From Pseudohongiella nitratireducens (GTDB taxonomy: Bacteria > Pseudomonadota > Gammaproteobacteria > Pseudomonadales > Pseudohongiellaceae): a DNA stretch of 64,000 bases. The stretch's first letter is position 1, and every line of letters begins with the position of its first letter. A program made the translations under genes and the position numbers. The notes below the pieces were generated by a model. It saw only the letters and a program-made list of their open reading frames with translations, had not been told where the DNA came from and did no database searches. The stretch covers positions 62,001 to 126,000 of the forward strand of contig NZ_LWHM01000003.1 in the NCBI RefSeq assembly GCF_001642735.1. Direction: 5' to 3'. This document shows positions 56,870-64,000 of this stretch, in pieces.

Positions 56870-57526
56870 ATGCGCGTATTACTGGTTGAAGATGACAGTT
56901 TGCTTGGTAAAGCAACAGCAGAAGGCCTGAGAATGACCTTCGCTGTTGACTGGTGCACCTCGGCAGAGGATGCCAAAAAGTACATGGCAACCTCTGACTA
57001 TGATGCCATTACCCTGGATATTAATCTGCCAGGGCAGTCCGGCCTGAGTTTCCTTCAGGATGTCCGCCGGCACCTTAATACCGTCCCCGTCATTTTGCTA
57101 ACAGCTCGAGATGCCGTACAACATCGCGTAGAAGGGCTGAACCTCGGTGCAGATGACTACCTGACCAAACCGTTTGACCTTGATGAATTAACTGCACGGC
57201 TTTATGCCTTGATACGGCGCTCCCAAGGTCGAACGACGCCAGAATTGAAAGTACATGACATCACGTTTTACCCCGAAGTAAAGCAAGTCAGGAAAGCAGG
57301 CAGTATCATCAATCTCTCTGGCCGCGAGCTAGCCGTCCTTGAAGTATTGATGAGCAATATTGATCGTGTTATCAATAAATCTCAGATCGAATCCCATATT
57401 TATGACTGGGACAACAATGACATTGAAAGCAATACCATTGAAGTTCATATTTCCGGGCTACGCAGAAAGCTTGGCAAAGAGTTGATAAAAACTGTCAGAG
57501 GGGTTGGATATACCATTACGCAATGA
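56870..57526 (+). CDS. OmpR/PhoB-family response regulator
   Basis: A 218-residue DNA-binding regulator. The receiver has acidic D8/D9, phospho-acceptor D50 in TLDINLPG, Thr in LLTARD and Lys in LTKPF. A winged-helix domain follows from about residue 125 with SNTIEVHISGLRRKL and TVRGVGYTI. It resembles the QseB/PmrA group. It overlaps the kinase gene by 4 bp and follows the biosynthetic genes by a 23-bp gap from the TPR gene. Confidence 0.94.
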   Translation: MRVLLVEDDSLLGKATAEGLRMTFAVDWCTSAEDAKKYMATSDYDAITLDINLPGQSGLSFLQDVRRHLNTVPVILLTARDAVQHRVEGLNLGADDYLTKPFDLDELTARLYALIRRSQGRTTPELKVHDITFYPEVKQVRKAGSIINLSGRELAVLEVLMSNIDRVINKSQIESHIYDWDNNDIESNTIEVHISGLRRKLGKELIKTVRGVGYTITQ

Positions 57527-58881
57527 TAACAAGTTATTCGATTCGCAGACGCCTATTACTGTATACAACTGCCTCCACACTAGGTCTTACATTATTGATC
57601 AGTAGCCTGGCATTGCTCAGCGCCTATGAAGAGATCGAAGAGGTTTACGATGCCCAGCTCGCGCATTCTGCCAAGATACTTTTACAACTTACTGAAAAGG
57701 AAATTGGTGAATCCGAAAACATAGAAATTTCACTAGGCACTGAACGACCTGACATTTCTCATCACTACGAGAATAAGCTGACTTTTCGTATATGGAAAGA
57801 TGACATTTTAAGTACCCAATCTGTACAGGCAGAACAGTTCGGTTCCTTTAGTGCCACCCCCGGATTTAGCAATGAGTATGTTGCTGGTGATATGTGGCGT
57901 TTTTTTGTATTAATCGACCCGCCCAGTAACATTACGATTGAGGTTGCAGAGCAACTCGAAATTCGCCAAGAATTAATCCTGAAAATTCTGGCCAGCTTTT
58001 GGCTTCCTCTGTTCCTTTTCGTCCCTTTATTAATATTCATCATATGGTGGATTATCGGCATTGCACTCAAACCAGTTTATTCTCTGTCTAACGAAATTAA
58101 CCAGCGTGAATCAAATGATTTTTCACCTATAAACGAAGACCAGACTCCAAAGGAAATTCATTCGCTAATCCAGTCTATGAACAGCATGCTGCAACGAATC
58201 CAGGCAAGTTTCGTTCGAGAGCAACAATTTACTGACAATGCAGCACATGAATTGCGCACCCCGCTGGCCGCCATGAAAGCGCAGGCACAAGTGCTAATTA
58301 GAAAATCCAGCCATTTACCTGAATTTCATGAAGGACTGAATGACCTGCACCTTTCAATAGATCGTGCAACGCAAATGATAGAACAGCTCCTTGAGCTGGC
58401 TCGCTTGCAGTCCGGTGTAACAGATATGCATCGCATTGATCTCAACACAATTGTTGAGGAAACGATCACAGATCTATCCCCTTTGGCCAGACGCTCCAAT
58501 GTGTCCATCAATTTGACAAATCACAAACACTGCTGGATCAATGGCAACCCTCATGCTCTTACCATTATGGTTAAAAATGTGATCGACAATGCGATCAAAT
58601 TCTCACCTCAAGGTTCAGAGGTAAAAGTTGAGGTTTATGAGAAAGATGACCAGGTGGTATTGGCCATTACAGACCAGGGGCCTGGCATTCCCGATGCGGA
58701 AAAAGGAAAAATATTCGAGCGTTTTTATCGCGTTAGGAAAAGCAATCACTTCACTGGTAGCGGATTGGGGTTATCGATTGTCAAATGGGTCATCGATCTG
58801 CACCAGGCTGACATCTTGATGCTGAACAATACCCCAGGAGGCTTACGAGTTGAGCTGACATTCGCTCAACTTTTTAAGTGA
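57523..58881 (+). CDS. Two-component sensor histidine kinase (QseC/PmrB-like)
   Basis: A 452-residue inner-membrane sensor. Two membrane helices (about 12-32 and 155-180) flank a periplasmic domain of about 120 residues that I do not recognise. A HAMP-like region precedes the phospho-acceptor H242 in NAAHELRTPLAA. The ATPase has the N-box VIDNAIKFS, G1 DQGPGIP and G2 GSGLGLSIV. It would respond to a periplasmic signal, possibly the product made by the upstream enzymes. Confidence 0.93.
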   Translation: MITSYSIRRRLLLYTTASTLGLTLLISSLALLSAYEEIEEVYDAQLAHSAKILLQLTEKEIGESENIEISLGTERPDISHHYENKLTFRIWKDDILSTQSVQAEQFGSFSATPGFSNEYVAGDMWRFFVLIDPPSNITIEVAEQLEIRQELILKILASFWLPLFLFVPLLIFIIWWIIGIALKPVYSLSNEINQRESNDFSPINEDQTPKEIHSLIQSMNSMLQRIQASFVREQQFTDNAAHELRTPLAAMKAQAQVLIRKSSHLPEFHEGLNDLHLSIDRATQMIEQLLELARLQSGVTDMHRIDLNTIVEETITDLSPLARRSNVSINLTNHKHCWINGNPHALTIMVKNVIDNAIKFSPQGSEVKVEVYEKDDQVVLAITDQGPGIPDAEKGKIFERFYRVRKSNHFTGSGLGLSIVKWVIDLHQADILMLNNTPGGLRVELTFAQLFK

Positions 58882-59275
58882 CACTTACGAAAAGCACACC
58901 CCACATAACCATCAAAATCAGCGTTGATCCAAGAAATACCAGGAAGCGATGGATTGTATGATTGTAGGTCAAATGAATAAAACTATGCAGATAACGTAGT
59001 GCTACATACGCCCAAGCCAGCGTTACCATGGTGCTGCCAGTCAAATTCAACACGATACAAAGTACTGATACCAAGTAAAACAGAACCGGCATCTCTAGCA
59101 AATTTGCATAAGCACGCTCAACCTGACGTAAATAATCAGGCAGGGTATCCCCTTGTAGTAACTTGAAATATTTGGGATTCACTTCGCCACGTCTGGCGCT
59201 GACATATCTAGCGTACCCCAAACGTAATGTCACCATAAAAGTTAGCAAAACCAGAGCTATCATTGGGTAAATCAT
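58874..59275 (-). CDS. MAPEG family membrane protein
   Basis: A 133-residue protein with four hydrophobic segments. LRQVERAYANLLEMPVLFYLV contains the MAPEG signature (A-x-x-N-x-x-E-x-x-x-x-F), and ALRYLHSFIHLTYN is the second family block. The eukaryotic relatives act on glutathione and lipid substrates; bacterial roles are unclear. It converges with the kinase gene, overlapping it by 8 bp. Confidence 0.9.
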   Translation of the reverse strand: MIYPMIALVLLTFMVTLRLGYARYVSARRGEVNPKYFKLLQGDTLPDYLRQVERAYANLLEMPVLFYLVSVLCIVLNLTGSTMVTLAWAYVALRYLHSFIHLTYNHTIHRFLVFLGSTLILMVMWGVLFVSVT

Positions 59276-59283
59276 ATTTCACT

Positions 59284-59820
59284 CTATTCTGTGGTCAATT
59301 TTTCACGCACCATTGACTCAAGGCGAGTCATACCCCACGCCTTGCCCAACGTAACAGCCGTATCCAAATCACCAGTGTCCGCTCCATGCTTTAATGCCAC
59401 CATAGCCCCTACCCTGTTACCACTAGCACAATGCATCAGTACAGGCTCATCACCGATACTTTCCAGCACACGACTGAACTCCTCGGCATTTTCCAGGTTG
59501 ATACCATCTGGCACTGCAACCGGCACATTATGAAAAGTCATTCCGAGGGACTCGACAACTTCCCGCTCGTTCCACTCAAGTTCGGAAGCAGGGCGCAAAC
59601 TAATGATATGCTTAACACCAGCCGCCGCCAGCTCAGCCAGTTGTTGCTGTGATGGCTGCGCACTACTGAAACGACTTGGAGCAGGTTGGCTGAGGTTTTC
59701 TATTTGTGTTTTTACAACATCACGATATGTCAGCGCATCATCAGCGTGTACCAGTGGTAAAACTGATGTTATTAAAAGCGCAGCCAAGAATGAACGCAAT
59801 AAACGATAGCCTTTCATCAT
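59284..59820 (-). CDS. Secreted DUF442/phosphatase-like protein with a CX4R loop
   Basis: A 178-residue protein with a signal peptide (cleavage near VHA-DD). The fold is of the dual-specificity-phosphatase type: KHIISLRP, FHNVPV and the loop HCASGNR (H130-R136). The loop has four residues between Cys and Arg, not five as in true tyrosine phosphatases, as in the DUF442/BLH group. A periplasmic thiol-based activity is possible. GGGAG sits before two tandem ATGs (59820 and 59817). Its neighbours are the MAPEG gene and the cupin remnant. Confidence 0.82.
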   Translation of the reverse strand: MMKGYRLLRSFLAALLITSVLPLVHADDALTYRDVVKTQIENLSQPAPSRFSSAQPSQQQLAELAAAGVKHIISLRPASELEWNEREVVESLGMTFHNVPVAVPDGINLENAEEFSRVLESIGDEPVLMHCASGNRVGAMVALKHGADTGDLDTAVTLGKAWGMTRLESMVREKLTTE

Positions 59821-59878
59821 TGTTCTCCCGATTATTATGTTCCAGGACAAAAAATTAACTTTTCTGCAGTTATACCTT

Positions 59879-60113
59879 TTAAAGCTGTTGCCGGAACCAC
59901 TCAGCAATGGCCGCGACCTCTTTCTCAAAGTTCCCGGTACATTTAAGCTAATAAATGCTGCTTTGGCATCACTTCGGTTCTCAAAATCATGCGGCGTTCC
60001 GCCAGGAATGATGACGCAACTGCCTTGAGCACCGCCTCCATCTTGCCTATGTCGTAGCGACGTCCGACACCGGACGCCACGCTCATCGGGACAAAGGCTC
60101 GCTTGTCTGTCAT
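59879..60113 (-). pseudogene. Cupin protein remnant
   Basis: Translated on the minus strand, this gap yields pieces of a cupin protein in order but in different frames. MTDKRAFVPMSVASGVGRRY then DIGKMEAVLKA form the N-terminus, GSCVIIPGGTPHDFENRS and AKAAFISLNVPG the second cupin motif, and NFEKEVAAIAEWFRQQL the C-terminus. At least two frame breaks and an internal deletion have shortened a gene of roughly 480 bp to 235 bp. The first metal-binding cupin motif is missing. Confidence 0.65.
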
Positions 60114-60163
60114 CAGAGGCCTCTACAGTTCAAATGCTATTATTCTTCAATGAACAATAGCAG

Positions 60164-60721
60164 TTATTCCCCAGCGCCTCCAGATAATGCCTGCAAAGCC
60201 GCTTTTTCTTCGTCAGACAAAGGCACCGGCTCACAACGTGGGTCAGTTTTCTGGATGGCACGCACCATCAATTCAGTCAGCGGGATGGGGTCACAACCGT
60301 GGTTCTGTTCACAAACCATGTCCCACTGCGGCTCTGCCTTTTCGTGGCAATCCAGACAGTTACCACCAAATCGATTGACCACGTCAGAAAAGCCACGCGT
60401 GCTGATTTCACTGCCTTCAGCCGACACATTCAGCTCAAAGAACTCCCAGTCGTTAGTCTCCGGACTGTGCCCTTCTTCCCGTTTGACCATCACCTCAGTC
60501 GGCACCAGTTGAACGACTGATCCTGGCGGGTACACGCCACCGTTTTCAGATTCAGCAACAGCCTTGGTTGCCTCCAGATCTCCCAGCAGGTTGTCAATAT
60601 AGAACCCACGTACCGGTGTCATGTCACTGATACAGGAAAACTCAGGGTTCTCCAGTGGGTCAGCAGCTAATCCGTTACTGGCCAATAGCAAGCATGTCAA
60701 AAGCAGGCCTCGCAGTTTCAT
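60164..60721 (-). CDS. Periplasmic monoheme cytochrome c-like protein (P460-like)
   Basis: A 185-residue protein with a signal peptide (cleavage near LAA-DP) and one heme c motif CLDCH (122-126). The stretch GGVYPPGSVVQLVPTEVMVK and WEFFELNVS resembles the cytochrome P460 fold, which handles hydroxylamine or related nitrogen compounds, or its cytochrome c'-beta relatives that bind NO. Two further Cys near residues 137-143 may form a disulfide. It is divergent from the MarR gene across a 20-bp palindrome. Confidence 0.75.
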   Translation of the reverse strand: MKLRGLLLTCLLLASNGLAADPLENPEFSCISDMTPVRGFYIDNLLGDLEATKAVAESENGGVYPPGSVVQLVPTEVMVKREEGHSPETNDWEFFELNVSAEGSEISTRGFSDVVNRFGGNCLDCHEKAEPQWDMVCEQNHGCDPIPLTELMVRAIQKTDPRCEPVPLSDEEKAALQALSGGAGE

Positions 60722-60773
60722 TACAATTACCTCTCAAATAGTTGTTGTTAGCTCTTCAGGATGACTTTGTTAT

Positions 60774-60793
60774 TTATATTGCGCGCAATATAA
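60774..60793. promoter_or_regulatory. Perfect 20-bp palindrome, likely MarR/OhrR operator
   Basis: The segment reads the same on both strands over 20 bp, with a GCGCGC centre and AT-rich arms. It is 53 bp upstream of the P460-like gene start and 66 bp upstream of the MarR gene start. MarR-family repressors bind such palindromes in divergent promoters. Confidence 0.7.
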
Positions 60794-60858
60794 TTGCCTG
60801 TCAATTAAAGTGCTATACTTTTCTATATTGATACGATGAAACGAGTCTTGGAGTCGAT

Positions 60859-61293
60859 ATGAGCTCTCCACCGCATATGATGCTGGAAAACCAGATCTGC
60901 CTGTCACTCTACTCAGCAACCAATGCGTTAATCCGCGCCTACCGCCCTTTTCTTGACCCGCTGGATTTGACCTATCCCCAGTACCTTGTCATGCTGGCGA
61001 TATGGGATGCCGACAACATGTCAGTCACCGATATTTGCCGGGCAACCCGGCTGGACACAGGAACCGTGACACCTCTGCTAAAGCGCCTTGAAGCAAAAGG
61101 GCTGATATATCGCAAACGAAGTGCCGAGGACGAGCGCCGGCGCGTCATTTCATTGACTGAATCGGGTGAGCTGCTCCGTGCTCCGGCCAGCAAAGTGCCC
61201 GGCCAGATGGCATGCCTTAATGCCGTGTCCATTGAAGAAGCAAAACAAATCAAGTTACTTGCAGAGAAAATGTACCAAAATATCAAGATTTGA
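60859..61293 (+). CDS. MarR-family regulator, OhrR type
   Basis: A 144-residue winged-helix repressor. NQICLSLYSATNALIRAYRP matches the OhrR N-terminus with its redox-active Cys (here C14), and LTYPQYLVMLAIW and GTVTPLLKRLEAKGLI are OhrR-like. It probably senses organic peroxides through C14. No ohr gene is adjacent, so its target may be the divergent P460-like cytochrome. GGAG lies upstream of the ATG. Confidence 0.88.
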   Translation: MSSPPHMMLENQICLSLYSATNALIRAYRPFLDPLDLTYPQYLVMLAIWDADNMSVTDICRATRLDTGTVTPLLKRLEAKGLIYRKRSAEDERRRVISLTESGELLRAPASKVPGQMACLNAVSIEEAKQIKLLAEKMYQNIKI

Positions 61294-61404
61294 TCTGTCT
61301 CAACAAGAGACCGTAATTGCACTGATACAGTAAGCCAGGAATCAATGGCAGTTTTGCTTTAGGCAAACGAGCTATTGCAACTTAATTCACTCTTTGGTGG
61401 GGCT

Positions 61405-62019
61405 ATGGTTGAGCGTACGCTAGCAAACCTTCCTGTACGGGCACTTTTTCGCCCAAAAGATGCATTCGAGGCACTGGCAGGATCTGATCCGTCACCAGCC
61501 AACGTTTTGCTTCGCTATTCTGTCTGGCTACTGATTTTACCACCACTATTTTCCTGGATTGGCGCCAGCATTTTTGGTTGGCGTCTGGGCGCCACTGAAC
61601 CTTTGTACCTGTCGCAATTAACACTTGTCCGCATCAGCGTGGGGTATTTTCTCGCCCTGTTGTTTGGGTTCGTCTCCACGGCGCTAATCAGTCAATGGAT
61701 GGCAAAAACATACGGCGCCAGTGAATCGCTGGGACGGCATTTTGCCATGGTCACCATTGTTGGCTCGCCGTTAGCGTTAGCAAGTGTTGCCCACCTTGTC
61801 CCTGATGTCTTTTTTAATGTACTGGTTCTGATTCCGACCATGATCTGGAGCATGTATTTACTCTACTCCGGCATAGCTGTAGCCCTGGAAACCGTTCCAG
61901 AGCGCGGCATGCTGATGGCATCATCACTGGTTGGCTGGTTGTTGGTAGCAGCAGTATCGCTGCTAGGCCTTAGCATGGGGTTATGGGTAATGGGAATTGG
62001 TCCGTTATTGGGCGTATAG
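61405..62019 (+). CDS. Yip1 family membrane protein
   Basis: A 204-residue protein with five to six hydrophobic helices (from about residue 40 on) and the Yip1-domain layout: a short cytoplasmic N-terminus with ALFRPKDAFEAL, then helices with a VTIVGSPLALA segment. Bacterial members have no defined role. It is 12 bp upstream of ccoN and may be cotranscribed with it. ATG 61405 is preferred over a TTG at 61375. Confidence 0.82.
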   Translation: MVERTLANLPVRALFRPKDAFEALAGSDPSPANVLLRYSVWLLILPPLFSWIGASIFGWRLGATEPLYLSQLTLVRISVGYFLALLFGFVSTALISQWMAKTYGASESLGRHFAMVTIVGSPLALASVAHLVPDVFFNVLVLIPTMIWSMYLLYSGIAVALETVPERGMLMASSLVGWLLVAAVSLLGLSMGLWVMGIGPLLGV

Positions 62020-62031
62020 GAGTCCACTGTT

Positions 62032-63471
62032 TTGTCAAATGACAACAATGCACAATATCACGATGACGTCGTTCTGAGGCTGATTCAGTTTTCAATTTTC
62101 TGGGCGATAGTGGCAATGGCAGCGGGGGTTTACCTGTCTGCTGAGCTCATCTGGCCAACTATTGATTTTAGCCAGCCCTGGCTGTCTTTTGGCCGCCTGC
62201 GTCCCCTGCATACCAACGGCATTATTTTTGGTTTTGGTGTATCCGCATTAATGGCTACCGCATTTTACAGTGTACAACGAACCTGTCATGTCCCCCTCTT
62301 TGGACACCGACTGGCCTGGTTTTGCTGCTATGGTTGGCAACTGGTGGTATTGCTAGGTGGACTTTCCCTGCTTGCCGGCTGGACATCGAGCAAAGAATAC
62401 GCCGAGCTTGAATGGCCATTTGATATTGCCATTGCGGTACTTTGGATTTCATTTGGTGTGGTCTTTTTTGGCACCTTGGCTATCCGCAAAATCAGGCCGA
62501 TTTATATTTCCAACTGGTTTTATGGCGCACTGATTATTGTCATCGCCATGCTGCATATCGTAAACAACCTGGCGTTACCTGTGACGCTCGACAAATCCTA
62601 TTCACTCTATGCCGGTGCCCAGGATGCTGTCGTGCAATGGTGGTACGGACACAATGCTGTGGGCTTTCTGCTCACGGGCGGCTTCCTCGGCATGGTCTAC
62701 TATTTCCTGCCCAAGCAGGCGAATCGGCCCATCTGGAGCTATCGCCTGTCAATCGTGTCATTCTGGGCTTTTACCTACACCTATATCTGGGCGGGCCCAC
62801 ATCATCTGCATTACAGCGCTATTCCGGAATGGGTTCAGTCGCTGGGTATGGTAATGAGCATTATTCTGCTTGCACCTTCCTGGGCAACCATGATCAACGG
62901 CATCATGACAGTCAGTGGAGCGTGGCAGAAATTACGGACGGATCCAGCCCTGAAGTTCATCGTACTGGCACTGGCTTTTTACGGCCTGGCTACATTTGAA
63001 GGCCCAATGATGGCGATTCGCAGTGTGAACGTGGTCAGTCACTTCACTGACTGGACGATCGGGCACGTACATTCAGGCGCACTTGGCTGGAATGCCATGA
63101 TTACTTACGGCACATTCTATTTCCTGATCCCTCGCATGGCAGGCCGCGAGTTATATAGTACACGCTTGGCAAACATCCATTTCTGGCTGGCACTGGCAGG
63201 CACCATGCTATACATCATGGCCATGTGGGCAGCTGGCGTATCGCAGGGTCTGCTCTGGTTAAGCATTGATGAGACCGGCGAATTGGGCTTCAGCTTTACT
63301 GACATCATGTCCAGCATGGCCCCTTACTATGGGTTACGCCTGATTGCCGGCCTGATTTTCCTGACTGGCACTATCCTGATGGCGTGGAATCTCTATATGA
63401 CGATGCGTGGCAACAAACCTGTCCGTGTCACACCGCCAGCAGTCGATCCAATGTATGAGGTCAAAGCATGA
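62032..63471 (+). CDS. ccoN: cbb3-type cytochrome c oxidase subunit I
   Basis: A 479-residue catalytic subunit of the high-affinity terminal oxidase that reduces oxygen at low concentration. [10 protein letters not shown] holds a low-spin heme ligand, [10 protein letters not shown] and GPHHLHY carry copper and heme ligands, and [13 protein letters not shown] the high-spin heme His. About 12 membrane helices are present. The start appears to be TTG. It overlaps ccoO by 4 bp. Confidence 0.95.
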   Translation: MSNDNNAQYHDDVVLRLIQFSIFWAIVAMAAGVYLSAELIWPTIDFSQPWLSFGRLRPLHTNGIIFGFGVSALMATAFYSVQRTCHVPLFGHRLAWFCCYGWQLVVLLGGLSLLAGWTSSKEYAELEWPFDIAIAVLWISFGVVFFGTLAIRKIRPIYISNWFYGALIIVIAMLHIVNNLALPVTLDKSYSLYAGAQDAVVQWWYGHNAVGFLLTGGFLGMVYYFLPKQANRPIWSYRLSIVSFWAFTYTYIWAGPHHLHYSAIPEWVQSLGMVMSIILLAPSWATMINGIMTVSGAWQKLRTDPALKFIVLALAFYGLATFEGPMMAIRSVNVVSHFTDWTIGHVHSGALGWNAMITYGTFYFLIPRMAGRELYSTRLANIHFWLALAGTMLYIMAMWAAGVSQGLLWLSIDETGELGFSFTDIMSSMAPYYGLRLIAGLIFLTGTILMAWNLYMTMRGNKPVRVTPPAVDPMYEVKA

Positions 63472-64000
63472 GTGGAATGTCTCTCCATAAAAAGCTTGAA
63501 GAACACAGCGGACTGCTGATCTTTGGCATTCTTGCCGTTTCTGCCGTAGGTGGACTGGTGCAGATTCTCCCGATACTTTTTCAGGAATCACTGGAAACGC
63601 CGGTTGGAGCAACCGCGCCGTATTCTGCAGTCGCACTGACAGGTCGTGACATATACATTCGCGAAGGTTGCTCGGTGTGTCATACACAACAGATCAGACC
63701 ACTTATTGCAGAGGTTGAGCGCTACGGCCCTTATTCGCGCTCCGGCGAGTTTGTCTATGACCGCCCCTTCCTTTGGGGTTCTAAGCGAACCGGGCCGGAT
63801 CTTCACCGTATTGGCGGCAAATACTCTGATATCTGGCATAGAGAACATCTCTTAAACCCGCGCTCAGTCGTACCTGATTCGATCATGCCTGGATATCCCT
63901 GGCTGGCTGAGACTCCGGCAGCCGATGTTGGTGATATTCAAAAGAAGATGCGGGTGCTGCAATCCCTGGGACACCCTTATTCAGATGCCAGCATAGAAGA
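63468..64000 (+). CDS. ccoO: cbb3-type cytochrome c oxidase subunit II (5' part)
   Basis: The first 177 residues are in the window; the gene continues past its right edge. A membrane anchor lies at about 15-38 and the heme c motif CSVCH at 68-72, within the [14 protein letters not shown] block typical of Cco[14 protein letters not shown]-like sequence (here [13 protein letters not shown]) follows. The ATGA overlap with ccoN shows coupling; ccoQ and ccoP are expected beyond the edge. Confidence 0.96.
   Translation, partial: MSGMSLHKKLEEHSGLLIFGILAVSAVGGLVQILPILFQESLETPVGATAPYSAVALTGRDIYIREGCSVCHTQQIRPLIAEVERYGPYSRSGEFVYDRPFLWGSKRTGPDLHRIGGKYSDIWHREHLLNPRSVVPDSIMPGYPWLAETPAADVGDIQKKMRVLQSLGHPYSDASIE

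Overview
The window is 64 kb of chromosome from what looks like an aerobic, probably marine gammaproteobacterium. The evidence is FabV enoyl reductase, RlmE, a YjdM-like zinc ribbon protein, a cbb3 oxidase (ccoNO), a beta carbonic anhydrase with a SulP transporter, a CYP153-type P450, many secreted peptidases and serine hydrolases, a TonB receptor, and moderate GC with dense gene packing. No tRNA, rRNA, CRISPR array, prophage or complete insertion sequence was seen. The genus cannot be fixed from sequence reading alone.

Layout. 1-744: 3' end of a serine hydrolase. 978-5511: four-gene MacB-like efflux operon. 5575-9188: DUF6702 protein, M1 peptidase and a YbhB-like protein. 9438-17148: ABC exporter, diguanylate cyclase, two RNA methyltransferases, gamma-glutamyltransferase and D-amino acid aminotransferase. 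17149-18088: a non-coding stretch holding a long structured inverted repeat and a probable small transcription unit encoding a 25-residue peptide. 18089-21919: serine hydrolase, sirtuin, and a ferredoxin plus CYP153 pair. 21996-33056: a long minus-strand run of small metabolic, repair and membrane genes ending in an OxyR-like regulator. 33310-35628: carbonic anhydrase and SulP transporter, followed by a terminator and the second copy of the structured repeat. 35925-41140: minus-strand genes including a DEAD-box helicase and a periplasmic glycerophosphodiesterase.

41360-47293 is a damaged zone. A trimeric-autotransporter gene without its 5' end and a cyclase-type ATPase/TPR gene without its 5' end meet head to head at about 44,280. 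Next to them lies a methyltransferase that appears to have lost its SAM-binding core. 47295-52538 holds a two-domain VOC protein, a class V aminotransferase and a TonB receptor.

52718-58881 is the most system-like part. A thermostable-hemolysin-family (GNAT-like) protein, an AMP-dependent ligase, a heme-oxygenase-like diiron oxidase and an SDR are translationally coupled. They are followed closely by a secreted TPR protein and an OmpR/EnvZ-type two-component pair. I read this as a small-molecule (probably acyl-derived) pathway with its own sensor; the product is unknown. 58874-64000: MAPEG protein, secreted CX4R phosphatase-like protein, a cupin pseudogene, a P460-like cytochrome divergent from an OhrR/MarR regulator across a 20-bp perfect palindrome, a Yip1 protein and the start of a cbb3 oxidase operon.

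The strongest novelty candidates are the two structured repeats, whose stems change by compensating substitutions; the hemolysin-family/ligase/diiron-oxidase/SDR/two-component locus; and the small transcription unit near 18,000.
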